Source of the DNA: Deltaproteobacteria bacterium
GTDB lineage: Bacteria > Myxococcota_A > UBA796
Assembly (NCBI GenBank): GCA_002707085.1
Contig: PALY01000022.1
Span: forward strand, 4,356 to 16,643
Reading direction: 5' to 3'
Length of the DNA stretch: 12,288 nucleotides
In this document: piece after piece, positions 1 through 6,547 of the stretch
Layout: each line of letters opens with the position of its first letter
How positions within the stretch are numbered: the stretch's first letter is position 1
Notes under the pieces: generated by a model
The model's database searches: none
Seen by the model: only the letters and a program-made list of their open reading frames with translations
Told to the model about the DNA's origin: nothing
Program-made: the position numbers and the translations under genes

Positions 1-761
1 GTTTGTACTTCGTACACATGGAGACGTTGGCCTTGAATACCAAATACTCGGCCAGTCACACCCTTTGAGAGGTCGGAAGCCAAATAGATCACCATTGGGC
101 TGATTTGTTCCGCAGTCCATTCCGCATCAACCATGTCAATGTCATCTGTCATGCGAGTTTTGGCGATGGGCGCCACAGCGTTGGAGCTGACGCCTGCTTT
201 TCTCAATTCCATGGAGAGGACGCGGGTAAGGCCGTACACTCCGGCTTTGGCTGCAGCGTAGTTTGACTGACCAAAGTTTCCAATCATTCCTGAATAACTG
301 GTGGTGTTGATGATCGCGGCATGGCCATGCTCTGCGGCGGCTGCCGTAAGCGCTGGAAGTGCAGCTGCACAGATGTTCTTGGTTCCGTTGAGGTGAACAT
401 CGAGAACCAAATCCCATTGGACGTCTTCCATCTTCTTGAATGTCACATCGCGAAGGATTCCTGCATTGTTCACGACGGCGTCAAGGCGGCCCCAGGTGTC
501 AACGGCTGCGGCGACCATTTTGGCGGCGCCAGCTTTGTCTGTGACAGAATCGAAGTTGGCGACTGCATCCCCACCCATTTCTTTGATTTCTGCAACGACT
601 TTGGCTGCTGCTGCATCATCGGAGCCTTCTCCGTGACGAGAGCCACCAAGATCGTTGACAACGATTCGCGCCCCTTCTTTAGCGCACGCCAGTGCATGAC
701 AACGACCGATACCGTTTCCAGCACCTGTGATGAGAATGACCTTTCCGTCCAGCAATCCCAT
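1..761 (-). CDS. SDR oxidoreductase, (3R)-hydroxyacyl-CoA dehydrogenase type (C-terminus beyond window)
   Basis: A short-chain dehydrogenase read on the minus strand; 253 residues are visible and the 3' end runs off the window. The Rossmann motif TGAGNGIG lies at residues 12-19, NNAG at 98-101, and the catalytic set is S155, Y168 and K172 (YxxxK). The segment NDLGG at 36-40, a roughly 10-residue Gly/Ser-rich insert after it, NNAGILRD, and a GNFGQSNY-type active-site strand match the (3R)-hydroxyacyl-CoA dehydrogenase domain of peroxisomal multifunctional enzyme 2 and its bacterial relatives. These oxidise or reduce 3-hydroxyacyl-CoA with NAD(P) in fatty acid or polyhydroxyalkanoate metabolism. 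Relatives are about 300 aa, so some 50 residues may be missing. The start is supported by GGAGG five nt upstream (767-771). A more general FabG-like or steroid dehydrogenase role cannot be excluded. The gene is divergent from the glycosyltransferase-radical SAM gene. Confidence 0.9.
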   Translation of the reverse strand, partial: MGLLDGKVILITGAGNGIGRCHALACAKEGARIVVNDLGGSRHGEGSDDAAAAKVVAEIKEMGGDAVANFDSVTDKAGAAKMVAAAVDTWGRLDAVVNNAGILRDVTFKKMEDVQWDLVLDVHLNGTKNICAAALPALTAAAAEHGHAAIINTTSYSGMIGNFGQSNYAAAKAGVYGLTRVLSMELRKAGVSSNAVAPIAKTRMTDDIDMVDAEWTAEQISPMVIYLASDLSKGVTGRVFGIQGQRLHVYEVQ

Positions 762-825
762 GGGTTCCTCCATTGCAGTTGGACCCGGGTCCTATGGCGC
801 TGTACCAGCGACGGCCAGTCGAAAA

Positions 826-839
826 TGAATGGTCATTCA
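826..839. promoter_or_regulatory. Perfect palindrome TGAATG-GT-CATTCA, candidate operator
   Basis: A 14-bp inverted repeat with 6-bp arms and a 2-bp centre lies in the 117-bp spacer between two divergent genes. It is 65 bp upstream of the SDR start and about 40 bp upstream of the GT-radical SAM start. The arms TGAATG/CATTCA equal the outer half-sites of the Bacillus TetR-type FadR operator, which controls fatty acid degradation genes, though the spacing here is shorter. Given the neighbouring hydroxyacyl-CoA dehydrogenase, a TetR-family operator is a reasonable guess. No regulator gene is in the window and I could not place a convincing -35/-10 pair. Confidence 0.4.
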
Positions 840-878
840 GCGCAATGTAGGCTCACTGTAGGATAAGGTCCCAACACT

Positions 879-3128
879 GTGCGTGTTTGTATCTTGACCC
901 GCGGAGATTTATTTCCCACTGACCATGGCGCTGCGGTGAAAATTGTTCGCACTGCTGAGGCACTCTCACGTCTGGGCGAACCCTGCATGGTTGTGACCGA
1001 TAACCGTGACACGTATTGGCGGTTTGTGGATGGTAAACCGCATGCTGTTTCATACCCTGAGAGGTTTAGAGCCGCTGAAGAATGGCCCGGTATCCAAATG
1101 GCGGGACGTTTTTCAGAGCGTTTGTGTGGAGCGCTTGGGTACCCATCGGAAGAGTTCTTTTTATACCGTCCGATGTTTGATCCGGCTTGGTGGATGCGGG
1201 CGGTAGCCGTCGGCGTTTTGGAAAATGTTGATGTGTTTCAAGCGGAGTTCCCAGGGTATGGCGTCCCAGCATGGCTTGCTGCTCGCGCTGTCGGCCGAGA
1301 AAGAGAGGATGGTCGGCGGCCACGTTGCAGTTTGGTGCAGCACAATGTGGAGTGGGACCGGTTGGCTGAATTTGGACATGACGTGGGCCGCGTGAGACAG
1401 GCGGAACAATGGGTGTTGGACCGCATGGACGAAGTGATTGCCGTCAGTTTGGATGACAAAAGACGGATGGTGGCGGCGGGGACAGACGCATCAAAGGTGA
1501 CCGTTGTTCCTCATGGTGTTGATGTGGGGCGATTTGAACGGGGGCTTGGCTCAGATATCCGAGAACGACATGATATTGATCCGTCTGCACCGCTGCTCTT
1601 CTTTCATGGAACCCTTCATTATTGGCCGAACACAGAGGCTGTACGTTTTATCGCCGAGCAATTGTTGCCAAAGCTCCAAGTGGGTTTGCCCGATGTCCGT
1701 GTGATTATCGCAGGTCAAAACCCTCCCCAGTACTACAGTCATCCGGCGATAGTATTCCCCGGCTCAGTCCCCGACCTTGAATCATACACAGCCGCTGCAG
1801 ACGTGTGCCTGTGTCCCATCTTTGCGGGGGGCGGGACGCGAATGAAGCTGTTGGAGTACATGGCGGCCGGTCGTCCGATTGTCAGTACCAGCAAGGGGGC
1901 GGAAGGGATCCAATACACCGATGGTGAAGAACTCATCATTGCGGAAGATGCGGACACCATGGCCATGGCCGTGACGGACTTGATAAAGAATTCGGATCGC
2001 AGACGCATGATGGGTCGTGCTGCACATCGTTTTGCGAAGGCATACGATTGGTCGAGTGTGGGGGAGGCCTACCTTTCTTTGTACGGTGAAGGTGAGGGTC
2101 GAGGAGAGGATTGGAACCCACGTTTTCACGCCAAGGCAAAGGGTGCGATCGATGGGCATTTGCCACCATTGCGTGTGGCATCCAAGCCACTGACCATGTT
2201 GTTGCTGATCAACCGTGGTTGCAATCTGCGCTGCAGTTTTTGTGATTTGTGGCAGGACTTTGAGAATATGGATGTTCAGACGAAGCTCCTACCGTTGCTG
2301 GATGAGGCTGTCGCCATCGGTACCAAGACGTTGGTAATTACAGGGGGGGAACCCTTTCTTCATCCCGATTTGTTTTTGGCGGTTCGTGAGGCCAAAGCTC
2401 GCGGTTTGACAGTCAACATTACGACGAATGGAACATTGATAGATAAACGTTGGGATGAACTGATGGCATCTGGGGTGGATTCACTCAGTTTTTCCTTGGA
2501 CGGTATGGCCGAAACCCATGACCGAATTCGTGGTCAGAAAGGTGCATGGAAGCGCACCATGAACGGGTTGAAGCGTATACGGCGGGATGCGCCGGAAGTG
2601 GCGACCAGCATCTATTTTGTTGTCACAAATCAAAACGTAGCGGAACTTACGACGGTCTACGATTTGGCCCGTTCGATGGATGCCCATTTTGATTTTTGGC
2701 CGGTGAATGACGCCCCTGATTTGTATCTGAAGTCAGAGCATGAGCAGACGGTGTGGCGGGATGCGGTCGCGCACATCGCGATGAACGACGAAGCGGTGGC
2801 TGCGCGGGTTGCCTACTATGAAGAAGGCTTGGATTATCACGCAGGTCTTGAAGGTCCCGTTCGCTGCTTGGGGCTGGTAGACCAGTATGGGGTCACCTAC
2901 GATGGGGCATTGTTACCCTGTTGTGTATGGGGTGGTGACGGGTTGGAAGTCGGCAATGTTTTTGAACAGCCACTTCGTGAGTTGTGGTTTTCACCGGAGG
3001 TTCAGGAGCATCGTTTGGGATTGTATCGGGACGGATGCGAGGTAGGCTGCTACAACCACTCACTGTATGAATTTGGGGTTGCCACGGGCGACTCGTTCAG
3101 GGTGGAGAAAACATGCGTTGGGTCGTAG
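879..3128 (+). CDS. Fusion protein: GT4 glycosyltransferase plus radical SAM/SPASM enzyme
   Basis: A 749-aa protein with two enzyme modules. Residues 1 to about 405 form a GT-B fold glycosyltransferase of family 4: the N-terminal strand has a Gly/Ala nucleotide-sugar loop, HGVD begins at residue 212, and the donor-binding stretch GGGTRMKLLEY spans 317-327 with E326 as the conserved acidic residue. Residues from about 435 form a radical SAM domain: CxxxCxxC at C448, C452, C455 binds the 4Fe-4S cluster, and GGEP at 489-492 contacts SAM. The C-terminus has SPASM-like cysteines C663, C681, C682, C720 and C724 for auxiliary Fe-S clusters. The start is a GTG with an AAGG element upstream; the next protein overlaps its 3' end by 16 bp. 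Both substrates are unknown. The domain pair suggests a glycosylated product that is also modified by radical chemistry. No signal peptide or membrane span is seen, so it is probably cytoplasmic. Confidence 0.88.
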   Translation: MRVCILTRGDLFPTDHGAAVKIVRTAEALSRLGEPCMVVTDNRDTYWRFVDGKPHAVSYPERFRAAEEWPGIQMAGRFSERLCGALGYPSEEFFLYRPMFDPAWWMRAVAVGVLENVDVFQAEFPGYGVPAWLAARAVGREREDGRRPRCSLVQHNVEWDRLAEFGHDVGRVRQAEQWVLDRMDEVIAVSLDDKRRMVAAGTDASKVTVVPHGVDVGRFERGLGSDIRERHDIDPSAPLLFFHGTLHYWPNTEAVRFIAEQLLPKLQVGLPDVRVIIAGQNPPQYYSHPAIVFPGSVPDLESYTAAADVCLCPIFAGGGTRMKLLEYMAAGRPIVSTSKGAEGIQYTDGEELIIAEDADTMAMAVTDLIKNSDRRRMMGRAAHRFAKAYDWSSVGEAYLSLYGEGEGRGEDWNPRFHAKAKGAIDGHLPPLRVASKPLTMLLLINRGCNLRCSFCDLWQDFENMDVQTKLLPLLDEAVAIGTKTLVITGGEPFLHPDLFLAVREAKARGLTVNITTNGTLIDKRWDELMASGVDSLSFSLDGMAETHDRIRGQKGAWKRTMNGLKRIRRDAPEVATSIYFVVTNQNVAELTTVYDLARSMDAHFDFWPVNDAPDLYLKSEHEQTVWRDAVAHIAMNDEAVAARVAYYEEGLDYHAGLEGPVRCLGLVDQYGVTYDGALLPCCVWGGDGLEVGNVFEQPLRELWFSPEVQEHRLGLYRDGCEVGCYNHSLYEFGVATGDSFRVEKTCVGS

Positions 3129-3853
3129 CGGATTTCAAGGGAAAAAGAGTATGGGCCGGTGTTCTTCCAAGTGGAGAATTCGTTGTAGAAGGCGCCCGGG
3201 TACCCATACGCTATTCGGACAAGGCGGGTGCCAAGATTTATCGTGCGGGTGTGGCCAACATTGCTGCCCAAAGCGATGTTGCTGAAGAATTGCCGGAAGG
3301 GATCAGCGCTGACGCAGAACCACGCAAGAAGGCATCCGGAAGAGGATCCGGTTTTGGTTCCGCCGGCACCCGTACCCAGGCGCAGGCCGCTGCAGCCAAA
3401 CAGTCTGCAGAAGAACTGATCTCCAGTTTTCGACCCGATGCTGCTGTTTGCTTTACCGATGGTGCATGCAAGGGGAATCCTGGACCTGCTGGGTCTGGGG
3501 CTGTCGTTAAATTGCCTGACGGTGAAGTGCTGGAAAGAGCAAAAGCGCTTGGCGTGGCCACCAATAATGTGGGTGAGTTGACGGCGATTGATGTGGCCTT
3601 GGACCTGTTGGATGAAGCCGCATTTCCACTGGCATCGAAGGTCGAGATTTGTACGGACTCCAAATACACCTTTGGTCTGCTCGAACTTGGTTGGAAGGCC
3701 AAGTCCAATCAGGAATTGGTTCGCGGCATCAAGAACCGTTTGCGGGATCGGAATGTGCAGCTGCATTGGGTCGCAGGCCATGTGGGCCTTGAAGAAAACG
3801 AGCGTGCGGATGCCCTCGCAAACCAAGGCGTGGAAGAGAGCATGCGTGGCTGA
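3113..3853 (+). CDS. rnhA: Ribonuclease HI with N-terminal extension
   Basis: A 246-aa protein whose residues from about 110 form a type I RNase H that cleaves the RNA strand of RNA:DNA hybrids. The four carboxylates are visible: D116 (in FTDGACKGNPGP), E155 (in NNVGELTA), D182 (in CTDSKYT) and D233 (in ERADALAN). H223 corresponds to the flexible-loop histidine. Residues 1 to about 60 form a small separate unit with VADFKGKRVWAG and a Tyr-Ser-Asp-Lys segment. An Ala/Gln/Lys/Gly-rich linker (about 61-105) joins the two. The N-terminal unit does not resemble the viroplasmin-type hybrid-binding domain of eukaryotic RNase H1, and I cannot name it. Standalone bacterial RNase HI is about 155 aa, so the extension is real extra content. 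Its start overlaps the upstream gene by 16 bp, suggesting translational coupling. Confidence 0.92.
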   Translation: MRWVVADFKGKRVWAGVLPSGEFVVEGARVPIRYSDKAGAKIYRAGVANIAAQSDVAEELPEGISADAEPRKKASGRGSGFGSAGTRTQAQAAAAKQSAEELISSFRPDAAVCFTDGACKGNPGPAGSGAVVKLPDGEVLERAKALGVATNNVGELTAIDVALDLLDEAAFPLASKVEICTDSKYTFGLLELGWKAKSNQELVRGIKNRLRDRNVQLHWVAGHVGLEENERADALANQGVEESMRG

Positions 3854-3871
3854 AGCCTTGTGGGTGACGAA

Positions 3872-4594
3872 TTAGTCGCCCCAGATGGCCTCACAGTCTT
3901 CAAGCACTTCGGCTGGGTGGGTGCCGAAACCCCATCCGACGTCGTAGCTGAGGATTTGGTTTCCGTTTCCATCTAGAAGTACGGTCACTCGACCTGGAGC
4001 GCTGCTGCTGGTGCTGCTTGCGGCACCATAGTGGACGGCAAGGGTGCGATTGGTATCCTGCCAAAGTTCGTATTCGAAGCCTTCGTCGTTTGCCCAGCTT
4101 TGGAGTAGGGAAACGGCGCCGTAGCTCACACCAATGATTTGCACGCCCAGGTCATCAAAACTGTCTTGGAGGTCGCGGTACCCGCAACCCTCGACAGTTC
4201 AACCATATGTCCCTGCTGCTGGGTAAAACCAGATCACGGTAGGTCCATCCGTCAGATCACTAAGGCCTCGACTGGAGCCGTCTCGGTTGATGGCTGTGAA
4301 CTCAATGGGTGCCAGGGGTGGATAGACCTGGGTTCCATTGACTCCCGGGGGGATCACGACCTCATCGGTATCGGCATCGGCATCGGCATCGGCATCGGCA
4401 TCCGCGTCGGCATCTGCGTCGGCATCTGCGTCGGCATCGGCATCGGCATCGGCATCGGCATCTGCGTCGGCATCGGCATCGGCATCAGCGTCGGCATCCG
4501 CATCTGTACTTGAGGCTGAGGTGTCGCCGGACTCTTTGCCGCACGCGATGGACAACGCGATCATAAAAGGGAACAAAATCATTTTGGATGTCAT
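3872..4594 (-). CDS. Probable selenoprotein: Bcp/PrxQ-type peroxiredoxin lipoprotein with in-frame TGA (Sec132)
   Basis: Reading through the TGA at 4201-4199 gives one 240-aa protein in a single frame. Residues 1-17 form a signal peptide ending in LSIA, followed by lipidation C18. Residues 31-74 are (Asp-Ala)22. From about residue 90 on is a thioredoxin-fold peroxiredoxin. The active site reads FYPAAGTYG-U132-TVEG-C137-GYRD. This aligns with the TPGC-TVQA-C motif of E. coli Bcp, putting the TGA on the peroxidatic cysteine and C137 on the resolving cysteine. R202 fits the conserved active-site arginine. The protein continues normally for 108 residues after the TGA and ends at TAA. The start at 4594 is chosen for GGGAG six nt upstream; ATGs at 4600 and 4666 are alternatives. 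The likely role is reduction of peroxides at the cell envelope. A nonsense mutation is the alternative, but the hairpin after the TGA argues against it. The gene is convergent with the RNase HI gene (18-bp gap) and divergent from the OPT gene. Confidence 0.87.
4160..4201 (-). promoter_or_regulatory. Candidate bacterial SECIS hairpin with its UGA codon
   Basis: Directly after the in-frame UGA (4201-4199) the minus strand can fold into a long hairpin. ACUGUC (4198-4193) pairs perfectly with GACAGU (4165-4160). GAGG pairs with CCUC above it. An upper stem GCGG/CCGC follows with a GUA turn. The apical GGU sits 17-19 nt after the UGA. In the E. coli fdhF SECIS the loop GGU is about 19-21 nt after the UGA, and it also has a GGU-U-GC / GC-ACC upper stem with an unpaired U. 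Here the equivalent U faces a G. The element would recruit SelB with Sec-tRNA to decode UGA as selenocysteine. The fold was worked out by eye. Confidence 0.8.
4373..4504 (-). repeat. 22 tandem hexamers encoding (Asp-Ala)22 linker
   Basis: 132 bp of a 6-bp tandem repeat, mostly GATGCC on the coding strand with synonymous variants (GAC, GCG, GCA, GCT). It encodes residues 31-74 of the peroxiredoxin lipoprotein. The unit is two whole codons, so copy changes alter linker length without changing frame. The chain is acidic and probably extended, a spacer between the lipid anchor and the enzyme domain. The same repeat creates spurious Ser-Ala and Gly-Ile ORFs on the plus strand. Confidence 0.95.
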
Positions 4595-4791
4595 GGCCAT
4601 CTCCCGAGGGCCCACTCTTACCGGTTTTGGACGGACTAGCCATGGCTGTTTTTCTATGATTGTCATTCAGGTGGAACTCAGGCGGCATGCTGCACTTGGG
4701 TCGGGTTCCAGACATTCAAGGTGCTACCGTCCTTCTCGCTTTGGCCATGTACCGGCTATAGGCCACGCAAAGAATGTGATGTGAGGTGAGT

Positions 4792-6537
4792 ATGAATGAA
4801 GAACAATCGACTCCCATAGACCTGAACCCACCGCCATACCGTGAGTTGACGTGGGCTGCGGTGATTTTTGGTGTCGCCATTGGTTCGGTCATGACGGCGG
4901 CATTTACCTATGTGGCCTTGAAGCTTGGCTTCACTCTTTCCGGCTCCACGGTTGCTGCGATCTTGGGTTTTGCTGTTTTGCGTGGTGCTTTAAAGAAAGG
5001 CAGCATCGTAGAGAACAACATCAATCAGACCATTGCATCGGGTGTCAATAATGCTTCGGCGGGTGTGGCATTTACCTTGCCTGCACTTTTTATTCTTGGA
5101 GAAGACTTCAATATCTGGGCGGTCATGATGGCGGCGATAGCCGGGTCCTTTCTGGGGATTGTGGTGATCATTCCATTGCGAAAGCAGATGATTGAATTTG
5201 AGCGGCTTCGTTTTCCGAGTGGAATCGCCGTGGCGAGTCTTCTTAAATCCCCTGGTGCGGGCGCTCGGCAAGCGAAATTGTTGGCAGGTGGATTTGTAGT
5301 CAGTGCATCCATTCACCTTCTGCTCGGTATGGAGATGCTTCCAGAGGCCCTGAATTTTGGTGGATGGATGGGGCTTCCCTCATGGATTTCACTGTCCATT
5401 GCGATTTCCTTTGCGAGTTTGGGTGCGGGCTTGTTGTCCGGTCGTGGTGGTCTGCCTTTTGTCTTTGGTGGAATGTTGGCTTGGTGGCTGATTGCGCCCT
5501 TGGCTGTTCACAATGGGTTTGTGCCGGGTGCTTTTGAGATGACCGAACTTTCAAGTCATCCCGGCTTTGACGATTGGGTGACCTGGGACGTTTTGTATGC
5601 GCAGATGCTGCGGCCCCTTGGAATCGGCATTTTGATTGGTGGGGCACTTTCGGGTGTAGTTGCGAGTTTTCCTGCCCTCAAGAGTGCTGTGACCAGTCTT
5701 TCGCAGGCCAGCCAAAGCGGCTCGGGTGGCTCGGATGAATTGCCCATACAGGTTTTGACCGTTGGTGTTGGTGTGGCTTTTGTTGTGCTGTTTGGTGCGG
5801 CCATTATGGCCGATCCCAACCTGGGGATAGGTCGGCACATTTTGATTGCTGTTGTGGGTACTGTGTGGCTCGCATTGGCAGGTCTGATTGTGGCCCAGGC
5901 ATCGGGAATGACGGACATCTCTCCGATGTCTGGAATGTCGCTCATTGGCGTGACGCTTATGTTCTTTCTTTCAGGCGGAAACGTTGTGCCTGCCATCATC
6001 CTGGGTGTGGCCGTCTGCATTGGTATCGGTCAGTGTGCAGACATGATGGGCGATTTGAAGAGCGGCCATTTGATTGGTGCCAAACCCAAGCGTCAGCAAA
6101 TTGCGCAGTTTCTTGTTTGTTGGGTCGGTGTTCCTGTGGCGGTAGGCACCATTTTCCTCTTGTGGGGAGATGGTGGCGGATTTGGCCCAGGAAACCCAGA
6201 ACTCTCCGCGCCCCAAGGTTCTGCATTGGCGGCGATCATGGAGAGTTTGCAGGCCGGTGCGGCGCCTTTGGATAAGTACACAGCAGGAACGGCCATTGGT
6301 TTGGCGCTGGGCTTGTACCCAGTTGGTGGTGTGGGTGTTTTGGTCGGGTTGGCGATGTATCTGCCATTCGACATTACCGTGACCTACGGCCTTGGGTGTG
6401 CGGTCAGTATTTGGCTTGCCAAGCGCAAGAGTGAACGGTGGATTGGGGACACAGTCGTCCCCGTGGCTGCCGGATTCATCATTGGGGAAGCCCTCACCAG
6501 TTTGGGTGTGGTTTTGTTCAAGCTGGCTGTGGGTTGA
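4792..6537 (+). CDS. OPT-family oligopeptide/metal-chelate transporter
   Basis: A 581-aa, very hydrophobic inner-membrane protein with a dozen or more likely transmembrane segments. The N-terminus has PYRELTW followed by the first span, then YVALKLGFTLSGSTVAA and NNINQTIASGVNNASAG. These are hallmark segments of bacterial OPT transporters, which use ion gradients to import oligopeptides or peptide-like metal chelates. The substrate cannot be read from sequence. ATG at 4792 is preferred because GAGG (4783-4786) lies five nt upstream; a GTG at 4786 would add two residues. The length is in the normal range for the family. The next gene begins 10 bp downstream with its own GAGGAG, so the two are probably co-transcribed. 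Confidence 0.93.
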   Translation: MNEEQSTPIDLNPPPYRELTWAAVIFGVAIGSVMTAAFTYVALKLGFTLSGSTVAAILGFAVLRGALKKGSIVENNINQTIASGVNNASAGVAFTLPALFILGEDFNIWAVMMAAIAGSFLGIVVIIPLRKQMIEFERLRFPSGIAVASLLKSPGAGARQAKLLAGGFVVSASIHLLLGMEMLPEALNFGGWMGLPSWISLSIAISFASLGAGLLSGRGGLPFVFGGMLAWWLIAPLAVHNGFVPGAFEMTELSSHPGFDDWVTWDVLYAQMLRPLGIGILIGGALSGVVASFPALKSAVTSLSQASQSGSGGSDELPIQVLTVGVGVAFVVLFGAAIMADPNLGIGRHILIAVVGTVWLALAGLIVAQASGMTDISPMSGMSLIGVTLMFFLSGGNVVPAIILGVAVCIGIGQCADMMGDLKSGHLIGAKPKRQQIAQFLVCWVGVPVAVGTIFLLWGDGGGFGPGNPELSAPQGSALAAIMESLQAGAAPLDKYTAGTAIGLALGLYPVGGVGVLVGLAMYLPFDITVTYGLGCAVSIWLAKRKSERWIGDTVVPVAAGFIIGEALTSLGVVLFKLAVG

Positions 6538-6547
6538 GGAGTACATC

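Noticed and set aside
3050..3826. 258-aa minus-strand ORF opposite the RNase HI gene
   Set aside because: The plus strand has all four RNase H catalytic residues in order, and the antisense product has no recognisable domain.
4199..4201. TGA as a simple nonsense mutation, making the peroxiredoxin a pseudogene
   Set aside because: The TGA falls exactly on the catalytic cysteine position, the frame is intact on both sides with no other stops, and a SECIS-like hairpin follows. Decay would not be expected to produce all three.
4373..4504. Repeat tract as a CRISPR array or non-coding satellite
   Set aside because: The units are 6 bp with no spacers, and they read as an in-frame Asp-Ala linker in a well-supported protein.
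4139..4784. Plus-strand ORFs rich in Gly-Ile or Ser-Ala dipeptides (4139-4513 and 4338-4784)
   Set aside because: They are opposite-strand readings of the hexamer repeat inside the peroxiredoxin gene, with no ribosome binding site or family similarity.
6392..6547. 52-residue N-terminal extension of the unknown membrane protein
   Set aside because: It overlaps the OPT gene in another frame. The ATG at 6548 has GAGGAG at good spacing and opens a signal-like segment.
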